A stretch of 64,000 bases of DNA from an uncultured Erythrobacter sp. (GTDB lineage Bacteria > Pseudomonadota > Alphaproteobacteria > Sphingomonadales > Sphingomonadaceae). A program made the translations under genes and the position numbers. This document shows positions 56,059-64,000 of this stretch, one piece after another (positions within the stretch are counted from its first letter, which is position 1; the number at the start of each line of letters is the position of its first letter). The DNA is taken from assembly GCA_947503275.1 (NCBI GenBank), contig CANNCZ010000002.1, positions 516,733 through 580,732 of the forward strand, in the 5' to 3' direction. Below the pieces are notes generated by a model. The model saw only the letters and a list, made by a program, of their open reading frames with translations. It was not told the DNA's origin and ran no database searches.

Positions 56059-56916
56059 GTGCAAACCGTTAGCACAATTGATGCGTTGAGAGGTCAGATA
56101 GCCAAATTGCGGGGGCCCGATGGTGCCAGCATCGGTTTGGTGCCGACGATGGGCGCGTTGCATGAAGGGCATCTGACACTGGTGCGCCGCGCGCGGGAGG
56201 CATGCGACCACGTAGTCGCATCGATCTTTGTCAATCCGACACAGTTTGGCCCTGGAGAGGATCTGGACGCCTATCCCCGCCAATTGGAGGCCGACGCTGC
56301 TATGCTTGAGGCGGAGGGCTGTGCGCTGATCTGGGCACCCGATGTGGCGGCGATGTATCCGCAAGGCTTTGCGTCCAATATCTCCGTTAGCGGTGTGAGC
56401 GAGGGGTTTTGCGGCGCGGACCGTCCAGGTCATTTTGACGGCGTCGCAACGGTGGTGTGTAAACTGTTCCATCAAGTCCTGCCCGACATTGCGTTTTTTG
56501 GGGAGAAAGACTGGCAACAGCTCGCGGTGATCCGGGCGATGGCGCGCGACCTTGACCTGACACAGCCGCATGCCCTCTCCATCATAGGCGTGCCCACTGT
56601 GCGCGAGGCGGACGGCTTAGCTATGTCGAGCCGCAATCGCTACCTGTCCGCCGATGAACGCGCCGCAGCAGCCACCTTGCCGCGCGCGATGAAGGAGGCG
56701 ATTGCCAAGATTGAAGGCGGGGAGCAGGCCCCACCCGCCTTAGCCGCTCTTGAACAGCAATTGATCGGCGCAGGGTTTTCCAGCGTCGATTACGCAACGC
56801 TTGCCGATGCCGCTTCCCTTGCACCCATCGAGGCATTATCGGGTGCGAGTGGTCGCTTGCTCGTCGCCGCTCGCATTGGCGGCACGCGCTTGATCGACAA
56901 CATGGCCGTCGGTTGA
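56059..56916 (+). CDS. panC: Pantoate-beta-alanine ligase
   Basis: 285 residues from GTG 56059 (AAAGGGAAAG upstream). ATP motifs: VPTMGALHEGHLTLVRRA near residue 30, FVNPTQFGPGEDLDAYPR, FCGADRPGHFDGVATVV, FFGEKDWQQL, and TVREADGLAMSSRN. It makes pantothenate for CoA. The extension to 55765 overlaps mipZ antisense and has no ribosome site. Confidence 0.96.
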   Translation: MQTVSTIDALRGQIAKLRGPDGASIGLVPTMGALHEGHLTLVRRAREACDHVVASIFVNPTQFGPGEDLDAYPRQLEADAAMLEAEGCALIWAPDVAAMYPQGFASNISVSGVSEGFCGADRPGHFDGVATVVCKLFHQVLPDIAFFGEKDWQQLAVIRAMARDLDLTQPHALSIIGVPTVREADGLAMSSRNRYLSADERAAAATLPRAMKEAIAKIEGGEQAPPALAALEQQLIGAGFSSVDYATLADAASLAPIEALSGASGRLLVAARIGGTRLIDNMAVG

Positions 56917-56938
56917 TCGCCTGAGGAAATAGCAGATC

Positions 56939-57991
56939 ATGTTAAAGCACTTTTGGGGGTCCTTGCTGTTCACAGCCATCTGCCTCGCCTTGGGCGGATG
57001 GTATGGGTGGACGGCTTCCGGCACAGTTGAGGGGATGCTCGGTGTCCTTTGGATTTGCGCGGTCCTCGCCGTGCTTGAGGTCTCGCTTTCCTTTGATAAT
57101 GCCGCGGTCAACGCTTCGATCCTGAAAGACATGGACCCGGTGTGGCAGCAACGCTTCCTCACATGGGGAATCGCCATCGCAGTGTTCGGGATGCGCATTG
57201 TATTCCCCATCGTAATCGTGATGGTGGCCGCAAATCTTGGTCCTATTGATGCCGTCAGTTTAGCGCTCAGCGAGCCGGCCGAATACCAACGCATCGTTAG
57301 CGACGCGCATATTGGCCTGATGGGCTTTGGCGGAGCATTTCTCGGGATGGTCGGGCTCAAATTCTTCTTCGACTCCGACAAAGAGCTCAACTGGATCGCT
57401 GCCATCGAGCGCCCGCTGGCTAGGGTCGCGGATATCGAGGCCATTTCAATCGGTCTGGTGCTGCTGGCCACTTGGGCGACCTCGACAATGCTCGCGGATG
57501 CGGACGCACTGACATTCATCATAGCGGCGATTGGCGGATTACTGACCTATCTGGTGGTCGAGATCGTCAATCATGTACTTGAGCCGCCCACACCCTCAAC
57601 CGGCGATGTGGCAAGAGCCGGATTTGGCGCGTTCCTTTATCTCGAAGTGCTTGATGCAAGCTTCTCCTTCGACGGGGTGATCGGCGCTTTTGCTCTCACC
57701 AATAACCTTATCATCATCGCCATTGGGCTGGGCATCGGTGCGATGTTTGTCCGTTCGATGACGATATTTCTAGTGCGCAAAGGCACAATGTCAGAATATC
57801 GCTATCTTGAGCATGGCGCGTTTTACGCGATCCTTGCGCTTGCGACGATCATGTACATTAACACCTTCGCTCATATCCCTGAGGTGATCACAGGCCTGAT
57901 CGGTGCGGTCCTGATTGGGCTGGCTTTCTGGGCATCTGTCCGAGCGAACAGGAACGATGCGCAGAGCGGGGCCTCGCAAGCCTCTGCTTGA
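56939..57991 (+). CDS. TerC/DUF475 family integral membrane protein
   Basis: 350 residues with about nine membrane helices. Two Asp-containing helices, LEVSLSFDNAAVNASIL near residue 48 and YLEVLDASFSFDGVIGAFALTNN near 240, carry the (S)FD(N/G) motifs of TerC-type metal exporters; the protein belongs to the DUF475 branch. Members are thought to move manganese or other metals outward. It follows panC by 22 bp. Confidence 0.88.
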   Translation: MLKHFWGSLLFTAICLALGGWYGWTASGTVEGMLGVLWICAVLAVLEVSLSFDNAAVNASILKDMDPVWQQRFLTWGIAIAVFGMRIVFPIVIVMVAANLGPIDAVSLALSEPAEYQRIVSDAHIGLMGFGGAFLGMVGLKFFFDSDKELNWIAAIERPLARVADIEAISIGLVLLATWATSTMLADADALTFIIAAIGGLLTYLVVEIVNHVLEPPTPSTGDVARAGFGAFLYLEVLDASFSFDGVIGAFALTNNLIIIAIGLGIGAMFVRSMTIFLVRKGTMSEYRYLEHGAFYAILALATIMYINTFAHIPEVITGLIGAVLIGLAFWASVRANRNDAQSGASQASA

Positions 57992-58033
57992 CGCAGACCA
58001 GGCTTTGGTGGCAATGGCGCTGCTCCAGAGCGG

Positions 58034-58107
58034 GCGGGTATAGCATAGTGGTAATGCTCTAGCCTTCCAAGCTAGCTAGAGGGGTTCGATTCCCCTTACC
58101 CGCTCCA
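58034..58107 (+). tRNA. tRNA-Gly (anticodon TCC)
   Basis: 74 nt including an encoded CCA. The acceptor stem GCGGGTA/TACCCGC, anticodon stem CTAGC/GCTAG with loop CTTCCAA (anticodon TCC), and a T arm around GGTTCGATTCC all pair correctly. It lies between the TerC-like gene and cysD, and reads in the same direction. Confidence 0.97.
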
Positions 58108-58172
58108 AAGCTTCTCCCTCATATAGCTTTTCTAGGTTTGCCGCCGCGCAGGGAGTGACTAGGTGCAGCGCC

Positions 58173-59075
58173 ATGAAAACGCTTACCCATCTTGAACGGC
58201 TCGAAGCCGAAAGCATCCATATCTTCCGCGAAGTCGTCGCCGAGGCGGAAAACCCGGTCATGCTCTATTCGGTCGGCAAGGACTCGTCCGTCATGCTGCA
58301 TCTGGCTCGCAAGGCATTCTATCCTGCACCCCCGCCCTTCAAGATGTTGCATGTGGCATCGGGCTGGGATTTTCAGGCACTGCTCGATCACCGCGATAAG
58401 ACGGTGAAGGAGTATGGACTTGAACTGATCATCGCGCAGAATGAGGATGCCGAAGAACAAGGGATCAACCCGTTCGACACAGGCAGCGCACTCTATTCGC
58501 AGGCGCAACTGACCGACCCATTGAAGCGCGCATTGACCGAGCATGGCTTTGACGCAGCCTTTGGCGGCGGGCGGCGTGATGAGGAAAAGGCGCGGGCGAA
58601 AGAGCGTGTATTCTCCTTCCGCACCGCGTCGCACCGTTGGGACCCCAAGAACCAGCGACCCGAGCTGTGGAACCTCTACAACGCCAAGAAGAACAAGGGT
58701 GAGAGCATCCGCGTCTTCCCAATCTCGAATTGGACTGAGCTGGATATCTGGCAATATATCGCGCTGGAAAAGATTGATATCGTCCCGCTCTACATGTCGC
58801 AGCCGCGCCCAACGGTGGAGCGCGATGGCATGACATTGGTGGTTGATGATGACCGTTTCCGGCTTGAGGAAGGCGAAGAGCCAGTGACCAAATCGGTCCG
58901 CTTCCGCACGCTTGGTTGCTATCCGCTGACCGGCGCGACCGAAAGCGATGCGACGGACATGAACAAGATCATTCAGGAAATGCTGCTCGCGACAGGATCG
59001 GAACGACAGGGCCGCGCGATTGACAAGGGGCAGTCCGCTTCGATGGAAGACAAGAAGCAAGAGGGGTATTTCTGA
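58173..59075 (+). CDS. cysD: Sulfate adenylyltransferase small subunit
   Basis: 300 residues from ATG 58173. PP-loop ATP motif [37 protein letters not shown] and the LGCYPLTGA loop fit CysD. With CysN it makes adenosine 5'-phosphosulfate from sulfate and ATP. The stop overlaps the cysN/C start (TGATG). Confidence 0.97.
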   Translation: MKTLTHLERLEAESIHIFREVVAEAENPVMLYSVGKDSSVMLHLARKAFYPAPPPFKMLHVASGWDFQALLDHRDKTVKEYGLELIIAQNEDAEEQGINPFDTGSALYSQAQLTDPLKRALTEHGFDAAFGGGRRDEEKARAKERVFSFRTASHRWDPKNQRPELWNLYNAKKNKGESIRVFPISNWTELDIWQYIALEKIDIVPLYMSQPRPTVERDGMTLVVDDDRFRLEEGEEPVTKSVRFRTLGCYPLTGATESDATDMNKIIQEMLLATGSERQGRAIDKGQSASMEDKKQEGYF

Positions 59076-60991
59076 TGACCGCTCAAGACAGCTCCTTCCA
59101 AACCGATGCGTTAATCGCGGACGATATCGACGCCTATCTGGACCAGCACCAACACAAAAGCCTGCTGCGTTTCATCACCTGCGGCAGTGTAGATGATGGC
59201 AAATCGACCTTGATCGGGCGTTTGCTCTACGACTCCAAAATGATCTTCGAAGATCAGTTGGCGACCCTTGAAAGCGACAGCGCGAAACACGGCACTCAGG
59301 GAGACCAAATCGACTTTGCATTGCTGGTCGACGGGCTAGCGGCAGAGCGCGAACAGGGCATCACTATCGACGTTGCCTATCGCTTCTTCACGACAGAGAA
59401 GCGCAAGTTCATCGTCGCGGATACTCCGGGGCATGAGCAATATACGCGCAATATGGTCACCGGTGCTTCCACCGCTGACCTTGCTGTAATCCTCGTCGAT
59501 GCGCGCAAGGGCATTCTGCAACAGACACGGCGGCACTCTTACCTGGTGCACCTTTTGGGCATCAAACATTTGGTGCTGGCCGTGAACAAGATGGATTTGG
59601 TCGATTACGATCAGGCGACTTTTGACGCGATTGTCGCTGAATACACCGAGTTCGCGCAGGAAGTGGGCATTGAAAGCTTCACCGCAATCCCGATTTCAGG
59701 CTTTAAGGGCGACAATATCACCGCCGCCCCATCCGCGACGACGCCGTGGTATGATGGCCCCGCCCTGATCTCTCATCTTGAGAATGTAGAGGTCGCGAAC
59801 ACAGCTGCGCAGGAACGATCTTTCCGTATGCCGGTGCAATGGGTGAACCGTCCGAACCTCGATTTCCGCGGGTTTGCAGGGCAAATCACCGGCGGCACAA
59901 TAAAGCCGGGCGATGCGGTGCGCGTTGTCCCCGCTGGTAAAACCTCGGCGGTCAAATCCATCACAACATTCGACGGCGACTTGGACGAGGCAGTGGCGGG
60001 CCAATCGGTTACCATCACACTTGCCGACGAAGTAGATTGCAGCCGCGGCGATGTCATCACCGCCGCCGATGATCCGGCTGAGGTTTCTGACCAATTCTGC
60101 TCCACCATCGTATGGATGGACGAAACCGCGATGAAGCCGGGACGCGGATATTGGCTCAAAATCGGCAACCAAATGGTCACCGCAACAGTGCAAGCGCCAA
60201 AATATGAGATCGACGTCAACAGCCTCGATCATCTAGCCGCCAAAACGCTGGGCCTGAACGCCATCGGCGTCGCAGAGTTCGCGACCGACAAACCAATCGT
60301 GTTTGAGCCCTATGCGACCAGTCGTCAGCTCGGTGGCTTCATCCTGATCGACAAGTTTACCAATGCCACCGTTGGTGCAGGCATGATTGAATTCTCGCTT
60401 CGCCGAGCGCAAAATGTCCATTGGCAGCCGACGACAGTGACACGCGAAGATCACGCCGTGCTCAAGAACCAGCGCCCGCGTGTGCTGTGGTTCACTGGAC
60501 TTTCGGGTTCAGGAAAATCGACAATCGCCAATGAGGTGGAGAAACAGCTCGCGCTGATGAACCGCCACACATTCCTGTTGGATGGCGACAATGTGCGTCA
60601 TGGACTGAACAAGGATCTGGGTTTTACCGAGACGGATCGGATTGAGAATATCCGCCGTATTGGAGAGGTCGCAAAGCTGATGGCGGATGCTGGGCTGGTG
60701 GTGCTTACTGCCTTTATCTCGCCATTCCGCGCAGAGCGGCAAATGGTGCGCAAGATGCTGCCTGAGGGCGAGTTCATCGAGATTTTTGTCGATACGCCGC
60801 TGGACGTTGCCGAAGCGCGCGACGTGAAGGGCCTTTACAAGAAAGCGCGCGCTGGTGAGCTGGCGAACTTTACTGGGATCGACAGTCCCTATGAAGCGCC
60901 CGAAACGCCTGAAATCCGCGTCAACACGGTGGATATGACGCCGGTAGAGGCTGCGGAATATATCATCAGCCAGATTTTGCCGCTTAAGTGA
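59075..60991 (+). CDS. cysNC: Bifunctional sulfate adenylyltransferase large subunit / APS kinase
   Basis: 638 residues. N-terminal GTPase (about 1-430) with [17 protein letters not shown] (G1), [12 protein letters not shown] (G3), NKMDLVDYD (G4), followed by an APS kinase (about 465-638) with [26 protein letters not shown] and [12 protein letters not shown]. One polypeptide makes both APS and PAPS. The fused form is common in alphaproteobacteria. It is coupled to cysD by TGATG. Confidence 0.97.
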   Translation: MTAQDSSFQTDALIADDIDAYLDQHQHKSLLRFITCGSVDDGKSTLIGRLLYDSKMIFEDQLATLESDSAKHGTQGDQIDFALLVDGLAAEREQGITIDVAYRFFTTEKRKFIVADTPGHEQYTRNMVTGASTADLAVILVDARKGILQQTRRHSYLVHLLGIKHLVLAVNKMDLVDYDQATFDAIVAEYTEFAQEVGIESFTAIPISGFKGDNITAAPSATTPWYDGPALISHLENVEVANTAAQERSFRMPVQWVNRPNLDFRGFAGQITGGTIKPGDAVRVVPAGKTSAVKSITTFDGDLDEAVAGQSVTITLADEVDCSRGDVITAADDPAEVSDQFCSTIVWMDETAMKPGRGYWLKIGNQMVTATVQAPKYEIDVNSLDHLAAKTLGLNAIGVAEFATDKPIVFEPYATSRQLGGFILIDKFTNATVGAGMIEFSLRRAQNVHWQPTTVTREDHAVLKNQRPRVLWFTGLSGSGKSTIANEVEKQLALMNRHTFLLDGDNVRHGLNKDLGFTETDRIENIRRIGEVAKLMADAGLVVLTAFISPFRAERQMVRKMLPEGEFIEIFVDTPLDVAEARDVKGLYKKARAGELANFTGIDSPYEAPETPEIRVNTVDMTPVEAAEYIISQILPLK

Positions 60992-60996
60992 GTGTT

Positions 60997-61734
60997 ATGA
61001 ACGACGCCGAACTCGCCGCGCATTTGGCCGCTATCGCTGGTCGTATCCTTGTCGATGTGCGCGATGCGGGCGTGTTCGCAGGCAAAGCTATGGGCAGTGC
61101 CGGTGATGCGACCGCAAATGAGTTCCTGTGCCATGCGATCCGCGCGGCGCGGCCCGATGATGGCTTGTTGTCGGAAGAGGAGAAGGACGACACGGCTCGG
61201 TGCGCACAAAGCCGAGTGTGGATCGTCGATCCGGTCGATGGCACCCGCGAATATGGCGAGAAGCGCAGCGATTGGGCGGTGCATGTCGGCCTGTCGATTG
61301 ATGGCGTTGCAACCACTGGTGCGGTCGCATTGCCGGGTGCAGATAGCGGCATCGTCCTGCGCACCGACTCAGTGAACCCGCTGCCCAAAGCCGCCGAAAC
61401 CCCGCGCTTTCTCGTCAGCCGCACGCGGCCTGCGAAAGAAGCGATGGCGATCTGCAATGCGATGGGCGGAGAGCTACTCCCGATGGGAAGCGCCGGTGCC
61501 AAAGCTATGGCCGTGGTGCGCGGAAAGGCGGAGATTTATCTGCACTCCGGCGGTCAATATGAATGGGATAGCTGCGCTCCGGTGGCGGTTGCGCTTGCGC
61601 ATGGGTTGCATTGTTCGCGCATTGATGGATCGCCGCTGCAATACAATCAGCCGGATACGTACTTGCCTGATCTGCTAATTTGCCGTCCCGAATATGCTGA
61701 GAAGGTGCTGGAGCTAGTCGCTGATATCGGGTGA
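60997..61734 (+). CDS. cysQ: 3'(2'),5'-bisphosphate nucleotidase (CysQ-like)
   Basis: 245 residues from ATG 60997; a GTG at 60988 would overlap the cysN/C stop as GTGA. Metal-binding motifs: SEEEKDD, WIVDPVDGTREYGE and a C-terminal YEWDSCAPVAVALAHG. These match CysQ, which removes PAP formed when PAPS is used, and its position next to cysN/C supports that role. The gene overlaps the convergent lipoprotein gene by 21 bp. Confidence 0.93.
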   Translation: MNDAELAAHLAAIAGRILVDVRDAGVFAGKAMGSAGDATANEFLCHAIRAARPDDGLLSEEEKDDTARCAQSRVWIVDPVDGTREYGEKRSDWAVHVGLSIDGVATTGAVALPGADSGIVLRTDSVNPLPKAAETPRFLVSRTRPAKEAMAICNAMGGELLPMGSAGAKAMAVVRGKAEIYLHSGGQYEWDSCAPVAVALAHGLHCSRIDGSPLQYNQPDTYLPDLLICRPEYAEKVLELVADIG

Positions 61735-62340
61735 TGCATCGGGTGACGGTGCAGGTTCCGGCTTAGGTTCAGGCGGCACAATCAGGACTTCTACGCGCCG
61801 ATTTGCTGCGCGGCCCTCTTCATTGGGTGATCCATCGGGAAGAGCATTGGGCTGGACCGGATTTTGCTCACCAAACACGATCACGTCTATTCGTGTTTCA
61901 TCAACGCCTTGATCGACCAACCACGCCGCAACAGCCAAGCCACGCTTCTCCGCCGCATCGGCGTTCACTCGGTCGCTCCCCGCACTGTCACTATGCGCGC
62001 GCAGCACTAGCGGGCCGCCCAATTCGATCTGTTCAGAGGTCAGCACACCCTGCAATGCCTCAGTCGCGGCCGCATCGATTTCTGCGCCGCCCTCGGGGAA
62101 GCCAATAGTCGCATTGAGAGGCTCGAGGATGGCCACCATCACCTCCTCTTGCTCTGCCTCAACATCGGGGCGAAGGATCGAGACGGTCTCACCTTCATCC
62201 GGCGACTCGGTTGTGGTGGGTTCCGGTGCATCCTCCATTGGATCAGACTGCACTTTGCACGCGCTTAACCCCAAAGCCAGTGCGGCAACCAGCGCGAGAG
62301 TGGGTCCAGGCCGTGCGAAATTCATCTGCATCCTCGTCAT
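61714..62340 (-). CDS. OmpA-domain lipoprotein
   Basis: 208 residues. Lipobox LGLSAC near residue 28 follows a short signal. An acidic linker of about 50 residues leads to an OmpA domain: LVLRAHSDSAGSDRVN, EKRGLAVAAWLV, and the end motif AANRRVEVLIV. The C-terminal tail is Pro/Ser/Asp-rich. It probably links outer membrane to peptidoglycan. It lies 4 bp downstream of the antiporter gene. Confidence 0.9.
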   Translation of the reverse strand: MTRMQMNFARPGPTLALVAALALGLSACKVQSDPMEDAPEPTTTESPDEGETVSILRPDVEAEQEEVMVAILEPLNATIGFPEGGAEIDAAATEALQGVLTSEQIELGGPLVLRAHSDSAGSDRVNADAAEKRGLAVAAWLVDQGVDETRIDVIVFGEQNPVQPNALPDGSPNEEGRAANRRVEVLIVPPEPKPEPAPSPDASPDISD

Positions 62341-62343
62341 CTT

Positions 62344-64000
62344 CTATGTCGCCTGCGGTTTGACCGCCGCATCGCCTTTTTCAACCGGACGTTTGATCTG
62401 CGGGGGCGCGAAGGTGATGATCGTGTCGCCCGCACGCGGTTCTGGGCGAGTCGCATGAGTGAAGAACCGCAAAGCCCCAGAGGCCCGCACCAACAATAAC
62501 ATCGTCGCACTGTCCGGCAATTTCTCGCGCGCATCGTCGAAATCGAACTCATCGGAAAGCTTCGTTTTCTTGAAGACCCAGCCTTGGCGTTGATGTTCAT
62601 TGACATCGCTGACGCCAAATCCTTCCTCGAACAGGGCGCGCCCGCGGATGCTCTCTGGCAGAGCATGGCGGTCATCGCCCTCGCTGTCTTCGCCGAGTTG
62701 ATAGACACTATCGCGCCCGATCTCATGCGCGAATTCATTGCAAACCAGCGCGTTGTAAGCCTCATTTTCAGTCGCCGCGACCAGTACCTGAAACGGAGAG
62801 AGATCGAGATTGTGCTCGGTCGCCTCGTTGAGGATTTCACCGTGATAGAATGGCAGCCCTTCGCGCCGCGCGGCACCCAGACGCTGCCAGCTGGGGTCCA
62901 CGATCATAACCGGTGTTTGGATCGCCTCCATTTGCTTGGCGAGCGCAATAGTCCACGGCGTGGAGCCGACAATCAGGAGGCCGGGGCGCGAATCTCCCTT
63001 GATACCGAGCAATTTGGCCACGATCCCGATGGTGAAACCGTGCGCAATCACGGTGACCACCACTACTGCAAAGCTAAGCCCGACAAGTAGCTGACCGCCT
63101 TGGATGCCGAGATCATCGAGCCTGAGTGCGAACAAGCCGCAAATAGCCACCAGCACAATCCCGCGCGGGGCGATCCAGGCGACGAACAATCGTTCATTCC
63201 AAGGCACATCGGTGCCAAGCAGGCTGATCAATACGGTCGCTGGGCGCACAAGGAACAGCAATGCGAGCAGGAACAATAGCGGGCGGATGCTGGTCTGAAG
63301 ATAGGTCAGCTCCTCCCATTTGAGCGATGCGGAGAGCAGGATGAAAATGCCGGAGACGAGCAGAATCGCAACGTTTTCTTTAAAAGGATGGATCGAACGG
63401 ATGCTGGCGACATCGCGGTTGGCCAAGGTGATGCCCATCACAGTGACCGCGACCAGCCCGGCTTCATGCTCAATCTGATTGGTCAGAACGAACACTGCGA
63501 TCACGACGGTGAACAGGACCGGCACTTTGAGAAATTCTGGGATCGCGCCGCGCGGGAATAGGAAGGCAATTGCGCGCGCGGCCGCATATCCGACAAGGCC
63601 CGAAAGAATCGCAGCGATGATGAGCGGCGGGACCACATCAATCGGCGTTGCGCCGGGGTTTTCCTGTAAGAAACGAAAATATTCGTAGGCAATCACGGCA
63701 CACAGGGCGCCGGTAGGATCGTTGACGATGCCTTCCCATTTTAGGATCGAGTTGGGCCGTGTCTGGATATTCGCCTGACGCAGCAACGGAATCACCACAG
63801 TCGGTCCGGTGACGATCAATATCCCGCCAAACAGCACAGCAACCGGCCAAACCAGCCCCGCAATATAAAACCCTGCAAGCGTGCCCAGTGCCCATCCGAC
63901 CAACACGCCAACCGTGGCGAGCCGCATGACCGCTTTGCCCGAGTGCCGGAGTTCTTTGAGGTCAAGGCTCAGTCCGCCTTCAAACAGGATCAGCGCCACG
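62344..64000 (-). CDS. Cation/proton antiporter (NhaP-type) with C-terminal Rossmann-like domain (5' end missing)
   Basis: At least 551 residues; the N-terminus lies beyond the right edge (the first codon visible encodes Val of VALILFEGGL, not a start). The membrane part has about ten helices with FEGGLSLDL near the N-terminal edge and VNDPTGALCAVIAYEYF, the ion-binding region of CPA1 antiporters. After residue about 330 come a Rossmann-like domain (RPGLLIVGSTPWTIALAKQM) lacking the usual Gly-x-Gly-x-x-Gly, and a C-terminal TrkA-C-like domain (DSATMLLLVRASG). It exchanges Na+ or K+ for H+. Confidence 0.9.
   Translation of the reverse strand, partial: VALILFEGGLSLDLKELRHSGKAVMRLATVGVLVGWALGTLAGFYIAGLVWPVAVLFGGILIVTGPTVVIPLLRQANIQTRPNSILKWEGIVNDPTGALCAVIAYEYFRFLQENPGATPIDVVPPLIIAAILSGLVGYAAARAIAFLFPRGAIPEFLKVPVLFTVVIAVFVLTNQIEHEAGLVAVTVMGITLANRDVASIRSIHPFKENVAILLVSGIFILLSASLKWEELTYLQTSIRPLLFLLALLFLVRPATVLISLLGTDVPWNERLFVAWIAPRGIVLVAICGLFALRLDDLGIQGGQLLVGLSFAVVVVTVIAHGFTIGIVAKLLGIKGDSRPGLLIVGSTPWTIALAKQMEAIQTPVMIVDPSWQRLGAARREGLPFYHGEILNEATEHNLDLSPFQVLVAATENEAYNALVCNEFAHEIGRDSVYQLGEDSEGDDRHALPESIRGRALFEEGFGVSDVNEHQRQGWVFKKTKLSDEFDFDDAREKLPDSATMLLLVRASGALRFFTHATRPEPRAGDTIITFAPPQIKRPVEKGDAAVKPQAT

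Overview
The window reads as chromosomal DNA of an alphaproteobacterium of the order Sphingomonadales, most likely an Erythrobacter-like member of the Erythrobacteraceae. The evidence is an acyl carrier protein next to serine palmitoyltransferase (de novo sphingolipid synthesis), Caulobacter-type cell-cycle proteins (DivK, MipZ), a one-cysteine DksA, a TonB/ExbB/ExbD cluster, a fused CysN/C, and several families common in sphingomonads (DUF3572, DUF2793, DUF4112, DUF2059). I see no rRNA, CRISPR array, insertion sequence or intact prophage. Coding density is high, and many genes are joined by ATGA, GTGA or TGATG overlaps.

Layout. 1-7.1 kb: a gene end, DUF4112, an orphan peptide-binding lipoprotein, PilZ, DksA, a Sel1 protein, then a tightly coupled leftward operon (DUF3572, HAD hydrolase, RidA, GDPD, GNAT). 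7.2-10.5 kb: DivK, a solitary Pycsar-effector-like membrane protein, ACP and serine palmitoyltransferase, a YqaA/DedA protein. 10.6-11.9 kb: remains of a gene transfer agent (GTA) cluster whose first gene is joined out of frame to the end of its last large gene. 12-23.9 kb: OmpA with a 27-proline linker, QueC, DUF3617-like, Hsp33, ArgF, ArgD, a glycine-rich double cold-shock protein, a rhodanese-like protein, an M20 amidohydrolase, then a small membrane protein, a sterol-desaturase-type hydroxylase and a GMC oxidoreductase.

24-44.8 kb: amt and glnK behind a sigma-54 promoter; PNPOx-like, GFA and alpha/beta-hydrolase genes; prfC; pheS-pheT; two tandem AraC paralogues lying between pheS and rplT-rpmI; a five-gene overlapping operon starting with prs and including hisN and a lone SecD-P1-type lipoprotein; glpX and hom separated by two opposite-strand paralogous secreted proteins. 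45-49.2 kb: tonB-exbB-exbD-exbD, a terminator, then a third exbD and a fourth ExbD-like gene that lacks the proton-carrying aspartate. 49.2-56 kb: a ligase-associated DEXH helicase, DUF2059, a tail-anchored protein with an (EP)n rod, phosphomannomutase/phosphoglucomutase, a membrane J-domain protein, MipZ. 56-64 kb: panC, a TerC-like membrane protein, tRNA-Gly(TCC), the sulfate-activation operon cysD-cysN/C-cysQ, an OmpA-type lipoprotein and a truncated cation/proton antiporter.

The most unusual items are the collapsed GTA locus, the aspartate-less ExbD-like protein, the Pycsar-effector-like protein without a cyclase beside it, the lone SecD P1 lipoprotein, and the pair of secreted paralogues between glpX and hom.
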